This document shows positions 1 to 5,320 of a DNA stretch of 5,320 nt, piece by piece (the first letter of the stretch is position 1; each line of letters opens with the position of its first letter). Below the pieces are notes generated by a model. It saw only the letters and a program-made list of their open reading frames with translations. It searched no databases and was not told where the DNA came from. The translations under genes and the position numbers were made by a program. The stretch is from Candidatus Hydrogenedentota bacterium (lineage in GTDB: Bacteria; Hydrogenedentota; Hydrogenedentia; Hydrogenedentales; SLHB01). The DNA is taken from NCBI GenBank assembly GCA_003552765.1, contig PUOI01000312.1:1-5320 (forward strand), written 5' to 3'.

Positions 1-747
1 CGACATGAGCGTCCACCAAATCTCGCTGCCAAACTCCGGCATAGCCGTCCATCCCCGGTGGCCCCTCTCCCCCATGATCTCGACGATTGCGGGTGACAGT
101 TCGGTAAGCCGCGCATGCGCGTCCGTGAAGCCGCCCAGGTTTCCATAGGTCATGACAAGCAGTAAGACCATGCCTGTTAGCATAATGCCGCCCTGCAAGG
201 CGTCGGCGTACATCACGCCCTTCAGGCCGCCCACGGCGACGTACATCGCCACCAAGGCCGCGAAGAAAAACAGGGCGGTCTCGTAATCGATGCCAAAGCG
301 AACCTCGATAAACTTGGACGCGCCCATGAGCACCACACCGGAATACAATGGCATGAAAAGCAGGATGAGTATCGCGGTGAGCCCTTGGATGAAGGAGGAC
401 TGATATCGCTTGCCCAGCAGTTCGGGAAAGGTGTGCGCGCCAAGCCGGTGGCCGATGTATCTGGTGCGGCTGCCCAGAAACACAAACGCCACGAAGATGC
501 CCACGAAAATATTAAGCGCGGTCAGCCACAGGATGCCCAGTCCGTACACCGCCGCCACCCCCCCAAAACCCACCACGGCCGACGTGCTGATGAAGGCCGC
601 CCCGTAGGACAAGGCCATGATGACGGGATGGATCTCCCGCCCGGCGACAAGGTAATCCGTGGCGGTGTGGGTGCCGCGGAATCCCCTGTAGCCTAGGTAT
701 CCCATGACAAACACATAGATGATGACAAGCAGTGTGAGAAAGAGCAT
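1..747 (-). CDS. Sodium:solute symporter (SSS family), N-terminal part, cut by the window edge
   Basis: This is an inner-membrane secondary transporter that would couple Na+ (or H+) entry to solute uptake. The frame is open from ATG at 747 to base 1 and gives 249 residues with no stop; family members are usually 450-600 residues, so about half is visible. Hydrophobic segments lie near residues 2-20, 42-68, 72-92, 119-142, 157-173 and 184-201. Family-like features are DYLVAGR (31-37) after the first helix, the small-residue stretch around ISTSAVVGFGG (53-63), and GGLKGVMYADALQGG (173-187), which matches the conserved SSS signature region before helix 6. The chosen start has GGAAGGGA just upstream (751-758); the next Met, residue 15, would destroy the first helix. 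It follows paaK by 88 bases on the same strand with no obvious terminator between them, so co-transcription is likely. Acetate/phenylacetate permeases (ActP, PaaL) belong to this family, so an organic acid substrate is a reasonable inference, but the sequence does not prove it. Confidence 0.88.
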   Translation of the reverse strand, partial: MLFLTLLVIIYVFVMGYLGYRGFRGTHTATDYLVAGREIHPVIMALSYGAAFISTSAVVGFGGVAAVYGLGILWLTALNIFVGIFVAFVFLGSRTRYIGHRLGAHTFPELLGKRYQSSFIQGLTAILILLFMPLYSGVVLMGASKFIEVRFGIDYETALFFFAALVAMYVAVGGLKGVMYADALQGGIMLTGMVLLLVMTYGNLGGFTDAHARLTELSPAIVEIMGERGHRGWTAMPEFGSEIWWTLMS

Positions 748-835
748 CCGTCCCTTCCAAACTCGGTTGCATAACCCCGCCCCTCGTCACGTTTTGCCGG
801 GCGCGCTCTTCCCCACCGCGTCCCGGCGGCGCGGG

Positions 836-2182
836 TCATTGGAGCTTGCGGTGATCCAGCACCCGTTTGGATTTTCCCGTGGTCCGTTCGAGGGTGTGTT
901 CGGGAGCCAACTCAACACGCATGCGCACACCCGTGTTGCTTTCGATGGCCGACTCCAAGGAATCCCGCAGCACTTGCAAGTCGCGCATGCGGTCCGAGAA
1001 GACCTGAGGCAGTACCTCGACCTTGACCGTGACCTCATCAAGGGCTCCAGGCCTGTGAATCTCGATGAGGTAATGCGGCGCGGCGCCCTCGACTTGCAGT
1101 AGCGCCTCCTCGACTTGTGACGGATAGACGTTGGCGCCCCGGATGATGAGCATGTCATCGGTGCGCCCGACCACACGGTGCATGCGCACCGATGTGCGGC
1201 CGCAAGCGCACGGACAGGTCTCAAGGGCGGCGATGTCCCGCGTCCGGTAGCGGATGATGGGCATGGCTTCCTTCGTGAGCGTGGTGAACACCAACTCCCC
1301 ATAGGAGCCATCCTCGATGGGTTCGAGCGTGTCGGGATCCACGCACTCCACGATGAAATGATCCTCTTGGACGTGCATGCCCTCGTGTTCGCTGCATTCC
1401 CCACTCACGCCCGGCCCAATGATCTCGCTGAGGCCGTAATTGTTGAACGCTTCGATGCCTAGCTGCTCCTCGATCTGCTCGCGCATCTGAACCGTCCACG
1501 GCTCGCCGCCGAAGTGGCCGTAGCGCAGGTTCAACGAACGAGGATCAACGCCTTCTTCCCGGCATACCTCGGCAATGCTCAGGGCATAACTGGGGGTGCA
1601 AACAAGCACTTCGGGCTGCAAATCTTGCAAGATGAGCACCTGCCGCTTCGTATTGCCTGCCGCCACGGGGATAACCGCCGATCCCACTTCCTCAATTCCG
1701 TAGTGCAGACCGAATCCACCCGTGAACAACCCGTATCCAAAGGCGACATGGACCGTGTGCTCGGGGCGCAGCCCGCCCGCGTACAAGAACCGCGCGCACA
1801 GATGCGCCCAGGTCTTCAGATCCCCCCGTGAATACGCGACAAAGGTTGGCCGGCCCGTGGTGCCGGAGGAACCATGATACCGGGCCACCTCCGACCGGGG
1901 AATGGCGAGAAAACCCAAGGGATAATCGTTGCGGAGGTCGTCTTTCGTGGTGAACGGGAGTTTGCGCAGGTCATCCAGCGACTGAACATCCTCCACCGCG
2001 ATCCCCGCGCTTTGGAATCGCTCCCTGTAGAAAGGGACCTCGGCCGCCTTGGCCAGCGTGGCGCGCAGACGGCTGAGTTGAAGCTGCCGCAATTGCTGAC
2101 GGGACATGGCCTCCGCGGGATCCCACCACTCGGGCTCGGCGTCAGTGGCGTGGTCAACAGTGGAACTGCTGCCTGTCGACAT
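836..2182 (-). CDS. paaK: Phenylacetate-CoA ligase (adenylate-forming enzyme)
   Basis: A cytoplasmic ANL-superfamily enzyme that activates phenylacetate, or a related aryl or other carboxylate, with ATP and CoA to the acyl-CoA via an acyl-adenylate. At 448 residues it is about the usual PaaK length (430-440). The motifs appear in order: the phosphate-binding loop HGSSGTTGRP (103-112), the adenine/substrate motif NNYGLSEIIGPG (247-258), RYRTRD (311-316), a cysteine cluster CPCACGR (323-329), the hinge and A8 loop GRTDDMLIIRGANVYPSQ (339-356), and a C-terminal GKSKR (436-440) whose lysines are the candidate A10 catalytic lysine. All are intact. ATG at 2182 is preferred over the longer TTG start at 2206 because a good AAGGAG ribosome site lies between the two and can only serve 2182. 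The gene faces away from pepA and leads into the symporter gene. Assignment to the PaaK family is secure. The true substrate is less so, because no ring-oxidation or ring-cleavage genes are visible. Confidence 0.93.
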   Translation of the reverse strand: MSTGSSSTVDHATDAEPEWWDPAEAMSRQQLRQLQLSRLRATLAKAAEVPFYRERFQSAGIAVEDVQSLDDLRKLPFTTKDDLRNDYPLGFLAIPRSEVARYHGSSGTTGRPTFVAYSRGDLKTWAHLCARFLYAGGLRPEHTVHVAFGYGLFTGGFGLHYGIEEVGSAVIPVAAGNTKRQVLILQDLQPEVLVCTPSYALSIAEVCREEGVDPRSLNLRYGHFGGEPWTVQMREQIEEQLGIEAFNNYGLSEIIGPGVSGECSEHEGMHVQEDHFIVECVDPDTLEPIEDGSYGELVFTTLTKEAMPIIRYRTRDIAALETCPCACGRTSVRMHRVVGRTDDMLIIRGANVYPSQVEEALLQVEGAAPHYLIEIHRPGALDEVTVKVEVLPQVFSDRMRDLQVLRDSLESAIESNTGVRMRVELAPEHTLERTTGKSKRVLDHRKLQ

Positions 2183-2192
2183 GAGTGTATCG

Positions 2193-2198
2193 CTCCTT
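2193..2198 (-). promoter_or_regulatory. Ribosome binding site that fixes the paaK start
   Basis: On the minus strand the sequence is AAGGAG followed by 10 bases and ATG (2182). A TTG codon at 2206 is in frame and upstream of this site, so it cannot use it. This supports a 448-residue rather than a 456-residue product. The spacing is a little longer than the usual 5-9 bases. Confidence 0.75.
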
Positions 2199-2233
2199 AA
2201 GCCCAAATGGGCTCTCTAGTCCAGCATGGAAAT

Positions 2234-2254
2234 CCACGTCCGCGGCGGACGTGG
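2234..2254. promoter_or_regulatory. Perfect inverted repeat in the paaK leader or promoter region
   Basis: The arms CCACGTCC and GGACGTGG are exact reverse complements. The inner bases also pair, giving a 9- to 10-bp stem with a 1- to 3-base loop. No T-tract follows on either strand, so it is not an ordinary intrinsic terminator. It sits 52-72 bases upstream of the paaK ATG and about 240 bases from pepA. It could be an operator for a dimeric regulator of the paaK-symporter operon or an RNA hairpin in its leader. The sequence shows the symmetry only; the role is inferred. Confidence 0.5.
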
Positions 2255-2490
2255 TCAGGCGAAGTTGCATTCGAAGCGAGCTTGGCCCTCTCTCCGGGCG
2301 GAGGACACAGCAAGGCCAGCAAGCCGGGCGGTAAGGTATCACATTTGGAAGGACATTGCCAGCAACCGAACCTCCCCGACCCGCGGGTATCGCCGAGCCC
2401 TGGAGCCGTCATGTGGCGCTGCCGCCCTTGGGTGTCCTATACTCGTGTTGAAATGTTGTCACTGACCAAAGCCAGGAGGCGCGAATCCGC

Positions 2491-3963
2491 ATGGAGATCC
2501 AAGTCCACGCCGCAAACGAATGGACCGTATCCGCTGACACTGTATTGATCCTCCCCGCATTCGAAGGGGAACGTCCCGCCACGCCGCTGGAAATCTCCGC
2601 CGTCACGGCGGTGCGCGAGGAGGGCGTGTTCACGGGCAAGGCCGGACAGACGTCTCTGCTGCCGCGCGCCGCCGATTGCCGGGGCGTGTTGCTGCTGGGG
2701 CTTGGCGGGCGCGGCGAGTGCAATGCCGAAACGTTCCGCCGGGCGGCGGGTAAAGCGGCGGGCGAACTTTGCCGTTATCGTGCGGACCGCGCGGCGCTCT
2801 TCATCGCCGAGGGGTTCCCCGCATCGCCGGAGGCTTTCATCGAGGGCCTCGTGTTTGGGCAGTACGAGTTCACGCGCTACAAGAAGCCCGCCGAGCCGCC
2901 GTCCGTTCCCATTGCGCGTCTCGACATCGTGGCGGAAGACCGGGATCGCGTGGATGTGACCGCCTGTGAGCTGGCGCGGCATGAAACAGCCAACGCAAAC
3001 TGGGCCCGCGATCTCGCGCACAGGGGCTCCAGCGATCTCACCCCGACCAAGCTCGTGGGCGAGGCCACCACAATGGCGGCGGAAGTTGATTGCGGCGTGG
3101 AAGTCCTCGACCAAGAGAAGCTCGAGGCGCTTGGCATGGGGGCGCTGCTCAGCGTCGGGCAAGGCAGCGAGGAGCCCGCGTGGCTCGTGACCCTCAGCTA
3201 CACCCATCCCCAAGCGAAACGCACGGTGGCCCTCGTGGGCAAGGGCATCACCTTCGATTCCGGCGGCATCAGCATCAAGCCGGGCCAGGGCATGCATGAG
3301 ATGCGGTACGACATGTGCGGCGCGGCGGCCGTGCTCGGCGCAATGAAGTCCATCTGCCAACGCAAGCCGCCGATCAACGTCGTCTGCGTCGTGCCGGCGG
3401 CGGAGAACATGCCGGACGGACGGGCCACGCGGCCCGGCGACATCGTCACGGCGTACAACGGAACCACCATCGAGGTCCACAACACGGACGCCGAAGGGCG
3501 CATGATCCTCGCGGACGCCCTTGCCTACACCACGGAACAGCACAAGCCGAACGCGATTGTCGATGTGGCGACCTTGACCGGCGCGGCCATCGTGGCGCTG
3601 GGGCATTTCGCGGCTCCCGTCATGACGCCGGACGATCGCCTGTGGGCGCAACTCGAAGCGGCGGGCGATACCACGGGAGAACGGGTCTGGCGCTTGCCCT
3701 TGTGGGACGAACACGATCAACTTATCGACGCCACGCTCGGCGACATCGCCAACATCGGCCCCAAGGGCGAAGCCGGGACCATCGTGGGCGGCGCGTTCCT
3801 GAAACGCTTCGTCGGAGACACCCCCTGGGCCCACATCGACATCGCGGGTATGGCCTGGAACGTCAAGCATCTCCCCTACTGGAACCCCAGCCACGCCACC
3901 GGCTACGGCGTGCGCCTCCTCACCGAATGGGTCGCGCGAGAGGCGGCGGAAGGGGCAAGGTAG
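2491..3963 (+). CDS. pepA: Leucyl aminopeptidase, M17 family (PepA)
   Basis: A cytosolic two-metal aminopeptidase that removes N-terminal residues, preferring Leu and other hydrophobics, in peptide turnover; family enzymes are hexamers. At 490 residues it has the normal length. Residues 1 to about 165 form the variable N-terminal domain and about 170-490 the catalytic domain. The catalytic region is intact: VGKGITFDSGG (249-259) with metal ligands K251 and D256, K263 in SIKP, D274 in RYDMCGAAA, and NTDAEGR (331-337) with D333, E335 and the catalytic R337. TLTGAAIVALG (361-371) and the C-terminal GAFL and HIDIAG segments are also typical. The start has AGGAGG (2474-2479) with a long spacer of 11 bases. 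No signal peptide is seen. A four-helix-bundle gene follows after 57 repeat-filled bases. E. coli PepA also acts as a DNA-binding protein in Xer recombination and car regulation; nothing here tests that role. Confidence 0.96.
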   Translation: MEIQVHAANEWTVSADTVLILPAFEGERPATPLEISAVTAVREEGVFTGKAGQTSLLPRAADCRGVLLLGLGGRGECNAETFRRAAGKAAGELCRYRADRAALFIAEGFPASPEAFIEGLVFGQYEFTRYKKPAEPPSVPIARLDIVAEDRDRVDVTACELARHETANANWARDLAHRGSSDLTPTKLVGEATTMAAEVDCGVEVLDQEKLEALGMGALLSVGQGSEEPAWLVTLSYTHPQAKRTVALVGKGITFDSGGISIKPGQGMHEMRYDMCGAAAVLGAMKSICQRKPPINVVCVVPAAENMPDGRATRPGDIVTAYNGTTIEVHNTDAEGRMILADALAYTTEQHKPNAIVDVATLTGAAIVALGHFAAPVMTPDDRLWAQLEAAGDTTGERVWRLPLWDEHDQLIDATLGDIANIGPKGEAGTIVGGAFLKRFVGDTPWAHIDIAGMAWNVKHLPYWNPSHATGYGVRLLTEWVAREAAEGAR

Positions 3964-3971
3964 AGACGTCC

Positions 3972-4007
3972 GGGTTGGATTCGCTGGACGGGATGGGCAG
4001 CATGGAC
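3972..4007 (+). repeat. Four degenerate 9-base tandem repeats upstream of the four-helix-bundle gene
   Basis: Four consecutive 9-base units read gggttggat, tcgctggac, gggatgggc and agcatggac. TGGAC or a one-base variant recurs with exact period 9 (3976, 3985, 3994, 4003). The units fill most of the gap between the pepA stop and the ribosome site of the next gene. Their consensus, NNNATGGAC, is the reverse complement of the GTCCATNCN repeat inside the following gene. Confidence 0.7.
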
Positions 4008-4020
4008 AAGGGGGAGTGGC

Positions 4021-4680
4021 ATGACGGCGAATGAGGAACGGGGTAGTGCAGGCGGGGAGCGGCTGCTTCCGAAGCATGGTGGTTACCGGAATCTGAAGAG
4101 TTTCCAGGTCGCGCAATTGGTCTATGATGTCACGGTGCGGTTCTGTGACCGATACATCGACAAGAAGAGCAGGACCCACGACCAGATGGTTCAGGCCGCG
4201 CGGTCTGGCGTTCAGAACATCGCGGAGGGGAGCGTCGCGAGCGGGACCTCGAAGAAGATGGAGCTGAAACTGACGAATGTGGCCAAGGCCAGTCTGGCCG
4301 AGTTGCGCCTGGATTACGAGGACTTTCTCCGGCAACGGGGGCTGGCGTTGTGGGCGCGGGATGATCCGCGGCGGCGAGCGCTGGTGGCGCGGCGATGCGC
4401 CACGGCGGACGATGTGGCGAGGTGGGTTAAGGAGACGGCGGAGCGTGGGTCCCGTGAACAGGACGGCCAGACCGGCGCCGGGTCCATTCAGTCCATACAG
4501 TCCATTCTTTACCCCGAGATCTCGGCGAACGCCGCCCTGGTGCTGATCGGCGTGGCGGCGGCATTGCTGGATCGCCAGGTGGCGGCGCAGGCCTGCACCT
4601 TTGAGCAGGAAGGCGGCTTCACAGAGCGGCTTTACCGCACCCGGCGCGCGAACCGCGTGAAAGGGAGCGATCGGCAATAG
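4021..4680 (+). CDS. Four-helix-bundle protein (23S rRNA intervening-sequence protein-like) with C-terminal suffix domain
   Basis: A 219-residue, probably cytosolic protein of unknown function. After a polar N-terminus, residues 21-106 match the S23/IVP four-helix-bundle type: a first helix starting NLKSFQVAQLVYDV, the conserved SRTHDQMVQAARSGVQNIAEG (50-70), then SKKMELKLTNVAKASLAELRLDYEDFLRQR (77-106). A linker (about 107-166) contains the tripeptide repeat SIQSIQSIL (155-163), encoded by tandem nonamers. The C-terminal part (167-212) has an alanine-rich helix, LLDRQVAAQ, and ends with GGFTERLYRTRRANR, the pattern of the four-helix-bundle suffix domain. The start has GGGGAG (4011-4016) four bases upstream. 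It may be read through from pepA, but no functional link is visible. Relatives include proteins encoded in 23S rRNA intervening sequences and the Avd accessory protein of diversity-generating retroelements; no rRNA or reverse transcriptase is present here. The family call is good; the role is open. Confidence 0.83.
   Translation: MTANEERGSAGGERLLPKHGGYRNLKSFQVAQLVYDVTVRFCDRYIDKKSRTHDQMVQAARSGVQNIAEGSVASGTSKKMELKLTNVAKASLAELRLDYEDFLRQRGLALWARDDPRRRALVARRCATADDVARWVKETAERGSREQDGQTGAGSIQSIQSILYPEISANAALVLIGVAAALLDRQVAAQACTFEQEGGFTERLYRTRRANRVKGSDRQ
4482..4508 (+). repeat. Three tandem nonamers (GTCCATNCN) inside the four-helix-bundle gene
   Basis: Three adjacent 9-base units read gtccattca, gtccataca and gtccattct. 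Because 9 is a multiple of 3 the frame is kept, and the repeat adds the tripeptide series SIQ-SIQ-SIL to the linker between the bundle and the suffix domain. The units are inverted relative to the repeats at 3972-4007. Confidence 0.85.
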
Positions 4681-4799
4681 TGCGGAGCTGCCGCCATAAG
4701 TTGACGACCTGAAGTGCTCCCGAGCATACCTGTCAATGAGCGAGTGCCAGCTTGAGGCAATTCTTGGCAACACCATGACAGCGTTCGTGAATCGCTAGC
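4681..4799. other. Spacer between the four-helix-bundle gene and the tRNA promoter
   Basis: No gene is seen here. Short complementary arms exist (GCGG/CCGC at 4682-4694; TGCCA/TGGCA at 4745-4769), but neither is followed by a T-tract, so no intrinsic terminator for the upstream gene can be called. Confidence 0.4.
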
Positions 4800-4829
4800 T
4801 TGACGAACGGCCTTCGGTCTTGCTACACT
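4800..4829 (+). promoter_or_regulatory. Sigma70-type promoter of the tRNA-Val gene
   Basis: The -35 box TTGACG (4800-4805), an 18-base spacer, and the -10 box TACACT (4824-4829) preceded by TG-C as an extended -10 form a near-consensus promoter. The tRNA starts 15 bases after the -10 box, leaving a short 5' leader, as is usual for tRNA genes. An inverted repeat CGTTCGT/ACGAACG (4782-4788 and 4803-4809) overlaps the -35 box; its significance is unknown. Confidence 0.7.
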
Positions 4830-4844
4830 CTGCTCACCTGGTAA

Positions 4845-4921
4845 GGGCGACTAGCTCAGGTGGTTAGAGCGCCGTCTTCACACGGCGGAGGTCACTGGTT
4901 CAAGTCCAGTGTCGCCCACCA
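4845..4921 (+). tRNA. tRNA-Val, anticodon CAC, with encoded CCA
   Basis: The cloverleaf folds cleanly. The acceptor stem is GGGCGAC/GTCGCCC, and the D arm is GCTC...GAGC around AGGTGGTTA. The anticodon stem CCGTC/GGCGG contains one G-T pair and encloses the loop TTCACAC, which places CAC at 34-36 and reads the valine codon GUG. The variable loop is AGGTC. The T arm is ACTGG-TTCAAGT-CCAGT. The discriminator A and the CCA end are encoded (4918-4921). An integrase gene begins 113 bases downstream, so the 3' half of this gene is the likely attachment site of an integrated element. Confidence 0.96.
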
Positions 4922-4938
4922 TCGTAACTCCCGCCGAG

Positions 4939-4955
4939 ACAACGACTTACGTTGT
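4939..4955. repeat. Inverted repeat just downstream of the tRNA
   Basis: The arms ACAACG and CGTTGT flank the 5-base centre acttA (4945-4949). The stem extends by a G-T and an A-T pair, and the right arm ends in TTT. It could be a weak terminator for the tRNA transcript. It could also be a recombinase core-type site, since short inverted arms around a 5- to 8-base centre are typical of tyrosine recombinase crossover regions. Neither is shown. Confidence 0.45.
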
Positions 4956-4995
4956 TTACCCGCCTAAGCGCGGCGCGGCCTAAAGGCTTGCGAGA

Positions 4996-5014
4996 TTGTG
5001 TACTTGGTACACAA
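4996..5014. promoter_or_regulatory. Perfect 8-bp dyad upstream of the integrase gene
   Basis: TTGTGTAC and GTACACAA are exact reverse complements around the centre TTG. The site ends 20 bases before the integrase ATG and 8 bases before its ribosome site. It is well placed to act as an operator over the integrase promoter or leader, or as a binding site for the integrase or an excision factor. The symmetry is visible; the binding protein is not known. Confidence 0.5.
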
Positions 5015-5034
5015 AAGCCGATAGGAGACGCGCC

Positions 5035-5320
5035 ATGGCGACACCTAAGCTATCCTTCCATAAAAGCAAAAGACAGTATTACGCTCGCTTCGACGGCAAG
5101 ATGGTCTACTTCGGTAAGGACCCCGCGCAGGCCCACCAACGTTTCGCAGAAGCTTACACGCGATGGCAGGCGGGAGAGACCGTTGCAAGCCCCACTGGCC
5201 AAGACGCCATTACCGTGGTCGAAGCAGCAGAGCGCTACATTTCCTATGCGCAACGCCACTACGGACCGGACCATGGAGAGGTGGTCAAGATTCGCCTCCA
5301 CTTGCAGCGGCTATGTAGTC
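5035..5320 (+). CDS. Site-specific integrase (tyrosine recombinase type), N-terminal fragment, cut by the window edge
   Basis: The visible 95 residues begin MATPKLSFHKSKRQYYARFDGK and continue through VYFGKDP (24-30) and the helix AHQRFAEAYTRWQAG (33-47). This is the compact beta-strand-plus-helix DNA-binding start of many phage and island integrases. ITVVEAAERYISYAQRHYG (59-77) and what follows look like the start of the SAM-like core-binding domain. The catalytic domain with its R..H-x-x-R..Y residues lies beyond the window, so the class is inferred from the N-terminus and context. ATG at 5035 has AGGAG (5023-5027) seven bases upstream. The first 60 bases after the start are only 27/60 G+C, clearly below the neighbouring chromosome genes. 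The position directly after a tRNA, on the same strand, is typical of an element integrated at the tRNA 3' end. Confidence 0.78.
   Translation, partial: MATPKLSFHKSKRQYYARFDGKMVYFGKDPAQAHQRFAEAYTRWQAGETVASPTGQDAITVVEAAERYISYAQRHYGPDHGEVVKIRLHLQRLCS

Larger units (their letters stand above)
2183..2490. other. Divergent intergenic region between paaK and pepA
   Basis: About 300 bases separate two divergently read genes, so promoters for both should lie here. On the plus strand TATACT (2438-2443) is a fair -10 box for pepA, but the bases 17 upstream (GGCGCT) are a poor -35. On the minus strand TTGCTG (2366 to 2361), 18 bases, then a GATAC-containing box near 2340 is a weak candidate for paaK. 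A strong stem-loop lies at 2234-2254, a small dyad GCCCA-AA-TGGGC at 2201-2212, and the direct repeats CAGCAAGGC/CAGCAAGCC at 2308-2325, with a third partial CAGCAA at 2360-2365. Small open frames here have no family resemblance or convincing ribosome sites, and I do not call a gene. Confidence 0.55.

Noticed and set aside
222..790. Several small frames on both strands over the symporter region
   Set aside because: The minus-strand symporter frame is continuous from 747 to the window edge with membrane helices and family motifs, so the others are shadows.
787..1404. A 205-codon minus-strand frame within paaK
   Set aside because: It is an out-of-frame shadow of paaK; the PaaK motifs are continuous in the other frame across this region, so there is no frameshift to explain.
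2183..2206. A TTG start giving an 8-residue-longer PaaK
   Set aside because: The good AAGGAG site lies downstream of that TTG and correctly precedes the ATG at 2182.
3315..4034. A 239-codon plus-strand frame overlapping the end of pepA
   Set aside because: It is a shifted-frame shadow of pepA, rich in Arg and Gly, with no domain pattern. It happens to translate the upstream nonamers as part of its tail.
3972..4508. A CRISPR array
   Set aside because: The units are 9 bases with no spacers between them, and one set is coding; no cas gene is present.
2437..4776. A 779-codon open frame on the minus strand opposite pepA and the four-helix-bundle gene
   Set aside because: It is fully antisense to pepA, whose conserved catalytic motifs prove the plus strand, and its product is a low-complexity Arg/His/Pro/Gly-rich sequence with no family pattern. 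Long antisense frames are common in GC-rich genes.
5050..5301. An 83-codon minus-strand frame opposite the integrase
   Set aside because: It overlaps the integrase N-terminus, which has a good ribosome site and a recognisable DNA-binding start; the antisense product has no recognisable features.

Overview
The window is GC-rich bacterial chromosomal DNA containing two functional blocks and the edge of what looks like an integrated element. No rRNA or marker gene fixes the taxon. The four-helix-bundle protein with a C-terminal suffix domain, the nonamer repeats and the style of integrase N-terminus fit an environmental lineage such as the PVC superphylum or Hydrogenedentota, but this is a weak inference.

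Left block (minus strand, 1-2182): a phenylacetate-CoA ligase gene (paaK, 836-2182) is followed 88 bases later by the N-terminal 249 codons of a sodium:solute symporter (747 down to the window edge). The two read as a small uptake-plus-activation operon for an aromatic or other carboxylic acid. The symporter frame runs off the left edge.

Centre (2183-2490): a divergent intergenic region of about 300 bases separates paaK from pepA. It holds a strong perfect stem-loop (2234-2254), short direct repeats and only weak promoter candidates.

Right block (plus strand, 2491-4680): a complete M17 leucyl aminopeptidase (pepA) with all expected metal and catalytic residues is followed 57 bases later by a four-helix-bundle (23S rRNA intervening-sequence protein-like) gene with a suffix domain. 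That gene is preceded by four degenerate 9-base repeats. It carries three copies of the inverted-orientation nonamer in frame inside its interdomain linker. This is the least explained structure in the window.

Right edge (4800-5320): a good promoter drives a tRNA-Val(CAC) gene. It is followed, after about 110 bases containing two perfect inverted repeats, by the N-terminus of a tyrosine-recombinase-type integrase that runs off the window. This is the classic geometry of an element integrated at a tRNA 3' end, so an island probably begins at or inside the tRNA and extends to the right beyond the window.
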